Shown piece after piece: positions 9,287 through 17,098 of a stretch of DNA of 64,000 nucleotides. Numbering within the stretch: position 1 is the stretch's first letter; each line of letters opens with the position of its first letter. The notes beneath the pieces are model-generated. The model saw only the letters and a list, made by a program, of their open reading frames with translations, made no database searches and was not told the DNA's origin. The DNA is from Pseudomonadota bacterium (GTDB taxonomy: Bacteria; Pseudomonadota; Alphaproteobacteria; Rhizobiales; Phreatobacteraceae), in NCBI GenBank assembly GCA_020161695.1, contig JAIUOO010000011.1:62001-126000 (forward strand). Reading direction: 5' to 3'. A program made the position numbers and the translations under genes.

Positions 9287-10078
9287 ATGGGCGCACTCGA
9301 CGGCAAGGTCGCCATCGTCACCGGAGCCGCGCGCGGCATCGGCAAGGCCATCGCGGCGCGCTTCGTCGCCGAAGGCGCAAGCGTTGTCCTGTCCGACATC
9401 AATGCCGATGCGGGCGCCGCGACCGCCGCCGAGCTCGCCAAGACCGGCAAGGCCGCCTTCGTCTTCGCCGATGTCGGCGATGCCGGCTCCGTCGCGACGC
9501 TGGTGGAAGGCGCGCGCTCGGCCTTTTCGGGCGATATCGACATCCTCATCAACAATGCCGGCATCGTTCACTCCGCCGAATTCCTCGATCTCGCCGAGGC
9601 GGATTTCGACAAGGTCCTGCGCGTCAACCTCAAGGGCTCGTTCCTCGTGGGACAAGCGGTGGCCAAGCGCATGGTCGAGCAGGTGAAGGCTGGCAAGGCG
9701 GCGGGCGCCATCGTCAACATGAGCTCGGTCAACGCCCGGCTCGCCATCGCCAACCAGATCCCCTATTGCGTATCGAAGGGCGGCGTCAGCCAACTGACCA
9801 ATGTCATGGCGCTCGGCCTCTCCGAATGGGGCATCCGCGTCAACGCCATCGGCCCCGGCTCCATCGCCACCGAGATGCTGGCGAGCGTCAACAACGATCC
9901 CGCCGCCCGCCATCGCCTGTTCTCGCGCACGCCGCTGCGCCGCCTTGGCGAACCCGGCGAGATCGCCAGCGTCGCGGTGTTCCTCGCCTCCGACGCATCG
10001 AGCTACGTCACCGGCCAGACGATCTATGCCGATGGCGGCCGGCTCGGCCTCAACTACACGGTTCCGGTGAAGGATTGA
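9287..10078 (+). CDS. SDR-family NAD(P)-dependent oxidoreductase
   Basis: Classical short-chain dehydrogenase of 263 residues with all family motifs: TGAARGIG (12-19), NNAG (89-92), active-site Ser near 146-147, Tyr160 and Lys164 in YCVSK, and the PGSIATEM segment. The acidic Asp37 after the second strand (LSDIN) suggests NAD(H) preference. The ATG at 9287 follows GGGAGAG and begins the conserved N-terminus; the longer open frame to 8999 overlaps ynfA and is not used. The stop overlaps the proposed TTG start of the Rsm22-like gene, so the two are translationally coupled. Substrate unknown. Confidence 0.9.
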   Translation: MGALDGKVAIVTGAARGIGKAIAARFVAEGASVVLSDINADAGAATAAELAKTGKAAFVFADVGDAGSVATLVEGARSAFSGDIDILINNAGIVHSAEFLDLAEADFDKVLRVNLKGSFLVGQAVAKRMVEQVKAGKAAGAIVNMSSVNARLAIANQIPYCVSKGGVSQLTNVMALGLSEWGIRVNAIGPGSIATEMLASVNNDPAARHRLFSRTPLRRLGEPGEIASVAVFLASDASSYVTGQTIYADGGRLGLNYTVPVKD

Positions 10079-11061
10079 GCGGCGAACTGCCGCCGGCGCT
10101 GCGTGCAGCCGTCGAGGCGCTGGCGGCCGAGTTCCCCGGCCGCGAGCTTGCGACGGCGAGCGCCGCCATGTCGGCGGACTACCGCGCCGGCCGGGGCACG
10201 CGCTTTTCCCGGCCCGTCGATCTTGCCGCCTACGCGGTCACGCGCCTGCCCGCGACCTTCGCGGCGGCGCGCGCCGCCCTGACCGAAGCGGCGGCGCGGA
10301 CCGACTTCGCACCGGCCTCGCTCATCGATCTCGGCTGCGGGCCGGGATCGGCCGCATGGGCGGCGGTCGAGGCATTTCCGACGCTCGCCGGAGCGGAACT
10401 GGTCGATTCCCACGCGGGAATGCTGGCGACCGGCCAGCGTCTCGCCGCGGGCGCTCCGCCGGCCCTGGCGGGGGCGGCCTGGACAACGCTCGCCATCGAC
10501 GATGCGCTGAAGCGGCCGGCAACGGCCGACATCGTGGTCGCGTCCTACGCCTTCAACGAACTCCCGGCCGAGCGGCTGAGAGCCTCTGGGGCGGCGCTCG
10601 CGCGGTTGTCGCGCGGCCTTGTCGTCATTGTCGAGCCGGGCTCCATGGCGGGCTTCGCCGCCGTCCGCGCCCTGCGCGACGCCCTGATCGCGGCGGGCTG
10701 GTCGATCCTCGCCCCCTGCCCTGGCGACGGTGCCTGTCCGATCAAGGCGCCGGACTGGTGCCACTTCTCGCAGCGGCTGCCTCGGCTGCGCGCCCATCGC
10801 GCCGCCAAGGGTGCCGAAGTTCCGTTCGAGGACGAGCCCTATTCCTATGTCGCCGCAGCCGCGCCAGGCATCGCCGTGCGCCCGGCTGCCGCGCGGATCC
10901 TGCGCCCGCCGCAGGCCACGAAGCCGGCAACCAGATTTCGCCTCTGCACGCCGTCCGGCATCATCGACGAGCAGGTCGCAACGCGCGACCGCGACAGAAC
11001 GCGCCTGACCCGCAAATGCGGCTGGGGCGATGAGTTTCCGCTATCGACGACGAACGGGTGA
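10075..11061 (+). CDS. Rsm22-like (METTL17 family) ribosome-associated methyltransferase-fold protein
   Basis: Protein of 328 residues with a Rossmann methyltransferase core (LIDLGCGPGSAAWA near residue 85). The C-terminal family signature is APCPGDGACPI, then DWCHFSQRLPRLRAHRAAKGAE and YSYVA. The cysteines correspond to the metal or iron-sulfur cluster ligands of Rsm22/METTL17, which assists small-subunit assembly. The homologous N-terminus (LPPALRAAVEALAAEF) begins immediately at the SDR stop, so the best start is TTG at 10075-10077, overlapping that stop. The first in-frame ATG (10168) would cut off about 30 conserved residues. Confidence 0.82.
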   Translation: MSGELPPALRAAVEALAAEFPGRELATASAAMSADYRAGRGTRFSRPVDLAAYAVTRLPATFAAARAALTEAAARTDFAPASLIDLGCGPGSAAWAAVEAFPTLAGAELVDSHAGMLATGQRLAAGAPPALAGAAWTTLAIDDALKRPATADIVVASYAFNELPAERLRASGAALARLSRGLVVIVEPGSMAGFAAVRALRDALIAAGWSILAPCPGDGACPIKAPDWCHFSQRLPRLRAHRAAKGAEVPFEDEPYSYVAAAAPGIAVRPAAARILRPPQATKPATRFRLCTPSGIIDEQVATRDRDRTRLTRKCGWGDEFPLSTTNG

Positions 11062-11065
11062 TCCC

Positions 11066-11305
11066 ATGCGCCTTGCTGCCCTGACGATGGTGCTTTTTGG
11101 CCTGTCCATGCCGGCGATGGCCCAGAGCGACAGCCTGTCCTTTGCCCAGCGCCTCGCGGTCTATCGCGCCTGCAAGCCCGATCTCGACCGTCATTGCCCG
11201 GATGCGGGACGCGACACCGGGCGCATCCGCGCCTGCCTGACCACCAACCAGACCCGGCTCTCCGGCGATTGCACTTCAACCATCCGACAGACCGGCGCGC
11301 GCTGA
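11066..11305 (+). CDS. Small secreted Cys-rich-repeat protein
   Basis: 79-residue product with an N-terminal signal peptide ending at AMA-Q near residue 19. A mature part follows with four cysteines spaced as ACKPDLDRHC and ACLTTNQTRLSGDC, the pattern of the bacterial Cys-rich repeat related to GLG1. It is probably periplasmic with two disulfides. The ATG at 11066 lies 4 bp after the Rsm22-like stop. The function of such proteins is unknown. Confidence 0.75.
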   Translation: MRLAALTMVLFGLSMPAMAQSDSLSFAQRLAVYRACKPDLDRHCPDAGRDTGRIRACLTTNQTRLSGDCTSTIRQTGAR

Positions 11306-11387
11306 ACCGCCGGCCTCCCCTGCGGGCGCAGCCATTGACCCTCCGCCCTCCCGCCGGGAATAGGTGGGACAGGATGGGGATTTCCGC

Positions 11388-12287
11388 ATGAGCGCCGTCG
11401 TCTTTCCGTGGCTGTGGGCCGCCTTCACCGTGCTGGCCTCCGCCGCCCAGACGGCGCGCAATGCCATGCAGCGCAGCCTCACCGAGACGCTCGGCACGAT
11501 TGGCGCGACGCATGTCCGCTTCCTTTACGGCTTTCCCTTCGCGCTGATCTTCCTGGGCCTCGTCCATGCCATGGTACCGGCCAAGGCCCCGGCGCTGCAC
11601 GGCACGTTCTGGCTCTGGACCCTCATGGGCGGGCTGGCGCAGATCGGCGCGACAGCATTGATGCTCGCCGCCATGCGGCAGCGATCCTTCGTGGTCACGA
11701 CCGCCTACACCAAGACCGAGCCGGTGCTGGTGGCCCTGTTCGGCGTCGTCCTGCTCGGCGACCACCTCAACGGCTATGCGTGGCTCGCCATCGTCGTGGC
11801 GACGGCCGGCATCCTGCTGATGTCGTGGAAGCCGGGGACCGAGCAATCGATGCGTCCGGCGCTGCTTGGCGTCGCTTCGGCAGCGCTGTTCGGCATCGCC
11901 GCCGTCGGCTTCCGTGGCGCGATCCGTTCGCTGGACACGGACAGCTTCGTGCTGGCGGCCACGACGACGCTGGCCTGCGGCCTCGGCATCCAGACGCTGG
12001 TGCTGTCCGGCTATCTCGCCATCGCCGACCGCGCCAACCTCGTCGCCATCCTGAAGGCCTGGCGCGTCTCGGTCGTGGCCGGCTTCATGGGCGCCTTCGC
12101 CTCGCAGTTCTGGTTCCTCGCCTTCGCGCTGGAAACGGTCGCCAAGGTGCGCACGCTCGCGCTCGTCGAGGTGCTGTTCGCCGGCATCGTCTCGGGCGCG
12201 ATCATCAAACAGGCGACATCGCCACGCGATGCCTTCGGCATCGTGCTGATCGTCGCCGGTGTCGCCGTGCTGCTCAGCTACGGGTGA
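11388..12287 (+). CDS. EamA/DMT-family transporter
   Basis: Inner-membrane protein of 299 residues with about ten hydrophobic helices arranged as two EamA-type halves. A TEPVLVALFGVVLLGD segment lies at the end of the first half and an equivalent LVEVLFAGIVSG segment in the second. The family exports small metabolites such as amino acids; the substrate is not evident. Its last 14 bp overlap the 3' end of purK on the other strand. Confidence 0.87.
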   Translation: MSAVVFPWLWAAFTVLASAAQTARNAMQRSLTETLGTIGATHVRFLYGFPFALIFLGLVHAMVPAKAPALHGTFWLWTLMGGLAQIGATALMLAAMRQRSFVVTTAYTKTEPVLVALFGVVLLGDHLNGYAWLAIVVATAGILLMSWKPGTEQSMRPALLGVASAALFGIAAVGFRGAIRSLDTDSFVLAATTTLACGLGIQTLVLSGYLAIADRANLVAILKAWRVSVVAGFMGAFASQFWFLAFALETVAKVRTLALVEVLFAGIVSGAIIKQATSPRDAFGIVLIVAGVAVLLSYG

Positions 12288-13365
12288 GCGGCGAGAGCCT
12301 CGTCACGTGGCCCATCTTGCGGCCGTCGCGCTGGTCGCGCTTGCCGTAGAGGTGGAGCACCGCGCCCTCCTCGGCAGCAAGCCGCCGCCAGTTCTCGACA
12401 TCCTGCCCGATCAGATTCTGCATCACCGCATCCGAATGGCGTTCGGTCGAGCCGAGCGGCAGGCCGGCCACCGCGCGCATGTGATTCTCGAACTGCGAAC
12501 AGTGGCAGGCGGCTTCCGTCCAGTGGCCGGAATTGTGAACCCGCGGCGCCATCTCGTTGAGCAGCAGGGTCTTCTCGCGGGTCACGAACAGTTCCACGGC
12601 GAGAACGCCGACATAGTCGAGCTTCTCGGCAAGGACCGTGCCCATCAGCGCAGCCTTGGCCGACAGGCCGACATCGATCGTCGCCGGCACAGTGGAAGTG
12701 CGGAGGATGCCGCCCCTGTGGACGTTCTCGACCGGGTCGTAATGGCGGATCTCGCCATCAACGCCGCGCACGATCAGCACTGAAATCTCGCGCTCGAACG
12801 GCACGAAGGCCTCGAGGATGGCCGGCTGCCGGCCGATGGCCGCGAAAGCCGTCTCGGGGCTGTCACCCTGCCGCACCACGACCTGCCCCTTGCCGTCGTA
12901 GCCGAAGCGTCGGGTCTTCAGCACGGCAGGCCGGCCGAGACGCTCCAGGGCGCGCGTCAGGTCCTCGACGCTGTCGACCGGCTCGAAGTCCGGGACGCCG
13001 AGGCCGCATTCACGTGCGAAGGTCTTCTCGACCACGCGATCCTGCGAGACGGACAACGCCTTCGGCCCCGGCCGGACGGACAGGCGGCTCGACAGGAAGT
13101 TCGCGGCCTTGTCGGGCACGTTTTCGAATTCGTAGGTGACGATATCGACGTCCTCGGCGAAGCGCGCCAACGCCACCTCGTCGGAATAGTCGGCTTCGGT
13201 GATGCGCCTGACGACGTCGAAAGCCGGGCTTTCCGGCTCGGGGGCGTAAACCTGACAACGCAGGCCGAGCCTTGCTCCCGCCAGCGCCAGCATCCGGCCG
13301 AGCTGGCCGCCGCCGAGGATGCCGATGATCGAATCCGGTCCGGCGGACCGATCACTGCTCGTCAC
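12274..13365 (-). CDS. purK: N5-carboxyaminoimidazole ribonucleotide synthase
   Basis: ATP-grasp enzyme of purine synthesis that makes N5-CAIR from AIR, bicarbonate and ATP. The product has the N-terminal [13 protein letters not shown] motif, the ATP-grasp segments [13 protein letters not shown] and [12 protein letters not shown], and the C-terminal [15 protein letters not shown] place the start at GTG 13363-13365 (363 residues), overlapping the end of purE; a TTG at 13380 is also in frame. Read after purE on the same strand. Confidence 0.94.
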   Translation of the reverse strand: MTSSDRSAGPDSIIGILGGGQLGRMLALAGARLGLRCQVYAPEPESPAFDVVRRITEADYSDEVALARFAEDVDIVTYEFENVPDKAANFLSSRLSVRPGPKALSVSQDRVVEKTFARECGLGVPDFEPVDSVEDLTRALERLGRPAVLKTRRFGYDGKGQVVVRQGDSPETAFAAIGRQPAILEAFVPFEREISVLIVRGVDGEIRHYDPVENVHRGGILRTSTVPATIDVGLSAKAALMGTVLAEKLDYVGVLAVELFVTREKTLLLNEMAPRVHNSGHWTEAACHCSQFENHMRAVAGLPLGSTERHSDAVMQNLIGQDVENWRRLAAEEGAVLHLYGKRDQRDGRKMGHVTRLSPLTRS

Positions 13366-13861
13366 GAGGGCGCTCCGCAATGGCGGCCGTCTGGCGCGCG
13401 CGATAATCGTCCAGTCGGTTGGCCAGCGCGTCGTCGTTCAGCGCCAGCACGGCCGCCGCAAGCAGCGCCGCGTTGATCGCGCCGGGCTTGCCGATGGCAA
13501 GCGTGCCGACCGGTATGCCGCCCGGCATCTGCACGATGGAATGAAGGCTGTCGACGCCCGACAGCGCCTTGCTCTCGACCGGCACGCCGAAGACCGGCAG
13601 CGGTGTCAGCGACGCGGTCATGCCGGGCAGATGCGCGGCGCCACCCGCGCCGGCGATGACGATGCGGTAGCCCCTGGCCTTGGCCGATTTGGCGAAGTCA
13701 TAGAGCCGGTCCGGCGTCCGGTGGGCCGACACGATCAGCGCGTCGTGGCCGATCCCCAGCGCCTCCAGCGTTTCCGCGGCATGACGCATGGTGGTCCAGT
13801 CGGACTGCGAACCCATGATGATTGCGACGGGTTTCGCCCCGCCCGCGGCCGTCTCCGGCAT
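13352..13861 (-). CDS. purE: N5-carboxyaminoimidazole ribonucleotide mutase
   Basis: Cytosolic enzyme rearranging N5-CAIR to CAIR, the step after PurK. The 168-residue product has the class I signature: IIMGSQSDW near the N-terminus, [20 protein letters not shown] and [17 protein letters not shown]. The ATG at 13859-13861 is preceded by GGGGGAGG at 5-6 nt, a strong site, which decides against the in-frame upstream Met at 13897. First gene of the purEK operon. Confidence 0.96.
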   Translation of the reverse strand: MPETAAGGAKPVAIIMGSQSDWTTMRHAAETLEALGIGHDALIVSAHRTPDRLYDFAKSAKARGYRIVIAGAGGAAHLPGMTASLTPLPVFGVPVESKALSGVDSLHSIVQMPGGIPVGTLAIGKPGAINAALLAAAVLALNDDALANRLDDYRARQTAAIAERPRDEQ

Positions 13862-14213
13862 CGACGCCTCCCCCGCCCGTCGAGGGATCGACGGCATGCG
13901 ACAAGAAGCGGCGGAGCATAGGCAGAGCCTTGCGGCGCGGCAAGGGCGGCAACTAGCACTTCCGTATCACGCGGAAAGGCGGCCGATTGGCCATTCAAGC
14001 GCGGGCGGCGACACGTTGGCACGCGTACTGAATGGCGCCTCCCGGATCGCAGTATGCGCGAGCGGATGTGAACCCTTGCCGGCAGATCGAAGGCGCGGCG
14101 CAATACGCAAATACCCGCACCTCCAGAATGATAACGAGTTTTCTTGATGTATTTTCATAGCCGCGACCTAACCGCGGCAGGCAGGCCAATAACCTAGGCG
14201 CGGCCCGGCAGCA
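13862..14213. other. Intergenic region upstream of purE
   Basis: 352 bp with no convincing gene. An AT-richer patch at about 14120-14160 stands out in the GC-rich background and may hold the purEK promoter on the minus strand. A hairpin GCCGCG/CGCGGC with loop ACCTAAC (14160-14178) lies between it and the DUF465 gene, without a T run on the minus strand. No purine riboswitch fold was recognised. Confidence 0.5.
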
Positions 14214-14426
14214 TCACGCAATGATGTCCGGCGTCAGCACGTCTTCGAGATAGGCAATGCGATCACGCAGGGCGAGCTTGCGCTTTTTCAGGCGTTGAAG
14301 CTGCAGGCGATCGGCCACGACCAGCGCCCCAAGCGCCTCGATCGCCGTATCGAGGTCGCGGTGTTCCTGCCGCAGACGCTCCAGCTCATCGGCCAGCGCG
14401 CTTTCCTCGTCTTCGCTCAATGCCAT
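14214..14426 (-). CDS. DUF465 (YdcH-family) small coiled-coil protein
   Basis: 70-residue protein, nearly all helical, with heptad-like charge patterning and the family core LKKRKLALRDRIAYLE. Function unknown in the family. It starts with ATG at 14424-14426. A second DUF465 gene lies divergently 226 bp away. Confidence 0.8.
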   Translation of the reverse strand: MALSEDEESALADELERLRQEHRDLDTAIEALGALVVADRLQLQRLKKRKLALRDRIAYLEDVLTPDIIA

Positions 14427-14652
14427 CTGCCGCCCGCAAGCCTGTCGCCGGGTCCATCCGCGACCCGTGCCGCGCCACTATCGCGTCGGGGAGCCACGAG
14501 GGCAAGGAGCGCGGGCCACGGAAGCTGTCCTGTGAGCCGTAACATTCCGTGACTTTACTTTGCCGTATTCAGGTCCAGACTGACTGGTGTCCGATGCGTT
14601 TCGGACGGTTGTCCGATCCGCGCCGGCAAGCCCCATTCCCAGGAGGATATGG

Positions 14653-14835
14653 ATGAGCCTGCAGTCGCATCTCACGGAACTCGAACGGCGCCACGAGGCG
14701 CTCGATCGCGAATTGGCCGAGACGATGGCGTGTCCCTCGTCGGGCGACGATGAAATCGCTGCGCTCAAGCGGCGCAAACTGCTCCTGAAGGACGAGATTG
14801 CTCGCCTGAAGTCCGGCGAGCGGAGTGTGCATTAA
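14653..14835 (+). CDS. DUF465 (YdcH-family) small coiled-coil protein, second copy
   Basis: 60-residue helical protein with the same family core, here LKRRKLLLKDEIARLK. The ATG at 14653 has an excellent AGGAGG 6 nt upstream, so translation is well supported, and a terminator follows. It is divergent from the other DUF465 gene; the two share the family motif but are clearly diverged. Function unknown. Confidence 0.85.
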   Translation: MSLQSHLTELERRHEALDRELAETMACPSSGDDEIAALKRRKLLLKDEIARLKSGERSVH

Positions 14836-14888
14836 AGGACACTCCACCGGATCATGGCCGCGCGCGGCGCGGACGAACCGTTGAACGG

Positions 14889-14927
14889 ACCGCCGGCAGC
14901 CCTTGAGGCGCCGGCGGTTTCGTTTTT
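14889..14927 (+). terminator. Rho-independent terminator after DUF465 gene
   Basis: Perfect 9-bp stem ACCGCCGGC (14889-14897) with GCCGGCGGT (14910-14918), a 12-nt loop, and a T-rich tail through 14927. It lies just before the convergent cytochrome b561 gene end. Confidence 0.8.
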
Positions 14928-14935
14928 GACCTGCC

Positions 14936-15487
14936 CTATCGCGCCCACATCCGCCAGAACACACCGTCGCGCTTGACGACGAGGTGCATCAGGGCGCCGC
15001 CGATATGGGCGAAGACCAGCAGTGTCATGAGCAATGCCGCGCCGAAATGAACCTTGTAGATGGCTGTGCAGGTCGCCTCCTGCCCCGAGAACGGCAGCGT
15101 CATCGGAACGGTCCAGAACAGGTTGACCGGGCCGTAGCACATGGATGTCGCCAGCCATCCAGCGAAAGGCACGACGAAGATCAGGATGTACAGCAGATGA
15201 TGGACGCTGGTGGAGGCGATGCGCTCGAACGGCGTCAGCGACGCTTCCGGCGGCGGAACGCCCTTGACCAGGCGAACGGCCACGCGGGCGCAGGCCAGGA
15301 AAAACACGATCAGTCCGAACGACTTGTGCCATTCGTAGAGTGAGTTCTTCAATGCCGGATTGGCAGCGGGATCAGGCGGATAGGGAATGCTGGCCATGTA
15401 GATGCCGACCGGCACCATGGCGAAGATGATGGCCGCCATCACCCAGTGGATAATGCGATGGGGGGTCGAGTAGGTCTCTGGCTGCAT
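14936..15487 (-). CDS. Cytochrome b561-family protein
   Basis: Inner-membrane di-haem b protein of 183 residues with four hydrophobic helices. Candidate haem-ligating histidines are in HRIIHWV (His10, His14), the EWHKSFG segment, SVHHLLY and KVHFGAALL. Family members pass electrons from quinol, often to periplasmic partners or oxygen species; the partner is not evident here. The ATG at 15485-15487 gives the normal N-terminus; the much longer open frame to 16306 runs antisense through ribA and is not coding. Confidence 0.9.
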   Translation of the reverse strand: MQPETYSTPHRIIHWVMAAIIFAMVPVGIYMASIPYPPDPAANPALKNSLYEWHKSFGLIVFFLACARVAVRLVKGVPPPEASLTPFERIASTSVHHLLYILIFVVPFAGWLATSMCYGPVNLFWTVPMTLPFSGQEATCTAIYKVHFGAALLMTLLVFAHIGGALMHLVVKRDGVFWRMWAR

Positions 15488-15857
15488 GGCTTGATGCTCT
15501 CGCCCGGTGTGGAGGATCGTGCTGCTGGTCGGATACACCCTGCTACCGGCCGGCGGATGCGCAAGGATCGCGCAACCGGCCATCCCGCCTCTGGCGGAAC
15601 CTTCCGTCTCGGCGCGATGATCGGCGGCGGTTCCGCAACTTGCAAGTGTGACCGGAACCGAAGTCCCGCCCATTCCTGTCGTCAGCCGAAGCGCGTAGTG
15701 ACACGATCCGGCCAATCGTGGCTCTATGGTCACGGCGGTTTCATCGCACCTGCCACGCGATCTCGTGCTTGAACGGTGCGTCGAACCAACCCAGATAAGC
15801 CTGTCGGGGGCCGACGTTTCGACCTGCACCCCCGAATGACATTGCCAAGGCAGCCGC
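15488..15857. other. Divergent control region between cytochrome b561 gene and ribA
   Basis: 370 bp without a gene. It should contain promoters for both neighbours. The notable structure is a nested inverted repeat at 15628-15660. I did not find the conserved elements of an FMN riboswitch. Confidence 0.5.
15628..15660. repeat. Nested inverted repeat, possible operator
   Basis: CGGTTCCG (15628-15635) and CGGAACCG (15653-15660) are perfect 8-bp arms. Between them is the perfect 10-bp palindrome ACTTGCAAGT (15638-15647). It lies 141 bp upstream of the cytochrome b561 start and 198 bp upstream of ribA. Confidence 0.5.
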
Positions 15858-16979
15858 ATGACGAGTGAGACCGGCCTTCTCGGGTCGTCCGACGACGTTT
15901 CCCGCGCCCGCGCCGAACGGGCCATCGCCGAGTTTCGTGCCGGACGTCCCGTGCGGATCGACGGGCATGGCGCGCGGATCGCCGTCGCCGGCGTCGAAAC
16001 GCTCGATCTGTCGCTCGCGGCCGCCCTTGCGGCACGTGCGTCCAGCGCGCCGCATCTGGTCCTGCCGGCGGCACGCCTGCGCCGCCTCGGGCTAGAGCGC
16101 AGCGTTCCCGGCCGCGTCGCTCTGCCCCATATTGATCTCGCGCGTGTCGAGCAGCTCGCCTTGCTGATCGAAGCGCGCATCGACGCGCCAGTCGCGCCGG
16201 TCGATGCGCTCGACGAGGCAGCCCTTGAACTGGCGCGCCTGGCCCTGACCGTGCCTGCCGTCGTGGTCGTGCCTCTCGGCGCGGACGCCACGCCGGACGA
16301 GGTCATCGCCGTTTCCTCCGATGATGTGCTCGGCTACCGCCGCGCCCAGTCGCGCCGCCTTGCCATTGTCGGGCGGGCCCCCGTGCCCCTCGAAAATGCC
16401 CCTGAAAGCGAGTTCGTCGTGTTCCGCGGCGGCGAAGGCCTGCGCGATCAGGTGGCGATCATCGTCGGAAAACCCGACCACGACCGGCCGGTGCCTGTGC
16501 GACTGCACTCCGCTTGCCTGACGGGCGACCTGTTCGGCTCGCTGAAGTGCGACTGCGGCGACCAGCTGCGCGGTACTGTTCAGTGGATGGCCGAGAACGG
16601 TGGCGGCATCCTGCTCTATCTGGATCAGGAAGGGCGCGGAAACGGCATCGCCAACAAGATGCGCGCCTACCGGCTGCAGTCGCTCGGCTGGGACACCTAC
16701 GACGCCGACGAGGTGCTGGGCTTCGATCTCGACCAGCGCCGCTTCGATTTCGCGGCCAACATGCTCAAGCAACTCGGCGTTACGCGCATCGACATGATGA
16801 CCAACAATCCCGTGAAGGTCGCCGCCATGCGTGACGCCGGTCTCGATGTCGTTTCGGAGCGGCGGGTGATCGGCCGGGCCACGGACCAGAACGTCCGCTA
16901 CCTGACCTCCAAGCGCGACCGCGCCGGCCACGCCATCGATGCGGACGCGCTGCTCGCCAGCCTGACTGCCGGCAAGTAA
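15858..16979 (+). CDS. ribA: GTP cyclohydrolase II with N-terminal RibB-like region
   Basis: Zinc enzyme opening GTP to 2,5-diamino-6-ribosylamino-4-pyrimidinone 5-phosphate, the first step of riboflavin synthesis. The 373-residue product ends in the cyclohydrolase domain (about 170-370) with Zn ligands Cys220, Cys231 and Cys233 in SACLTGDLFGSLKCDCGDQL, the catalytic YLDQEGRGNG segment, and TNNPVKV. The first 165 residues look like a degenerate dihydroxybutanone-phosphate synthase domain with little motif conservation, so that activity is unlikely. A single gene. Confidence 0.92.
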   Translation: MTSETGLLGSSDDVSRARAERAIAEFRAGRPVRIDGHGARIAVAGVETLDLSLAAALAARASSAPHLVLPAARLRRLGLERSVPGRVALPHIDLARVEQLALLIEARIDAPVAPVDALDEAALELARLALTVPAVVVVPLGADATPDEVIAVSSDDVLGYRRAQSRRLAIVGRAPVPLENAPESEFVVFRGGEGLRDQVAIIVGKPDHDRPVPVRLHSACLTGDLFGSLKCDCGDQLRGTVQWMAENGGGILLYLDQEGRGNGIANKMRAYRLQSLGWDTYDADEVLGFDLDQRRFDFAANMLKQLGVTRIDMMTNNPVKVAAMRDAGLDVVSERRVIGRATDQNVRYLTSKRDRAGHAIDADALLASLTAGK

Positions 16980-17098
16980 CCGGGCACCGTTTGCGCTGAA
17001 TCGCGAGTGAACGGGCGGTCGAGGATGCGACGGGCATCCTTCATCGCACCGCAACCGCCGATGGGTTATCAAAGCGCTTCCCGCCGCCGGATGACCGC

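Noticed and set aside
13967..14158. 63-codon minus-strand frame in the purE upstream region
   Set aside because: No ribosome-binding site, no homology recognised, Arg/Pro/Ser-rich mirror-like composition; more likely the promoter region.
15488..15857. FMN riboswitch upstream of ribA
   Set aside because: I searched by eye for the conserved paired and loop elements of the RFN class and did not find them; the nested dyad does not match.
15488..16306. N-terminal extension of the cytochrome b561 frame
   Set aside because: Would run antisense through ribA; the family N-terminus begins at 15487.
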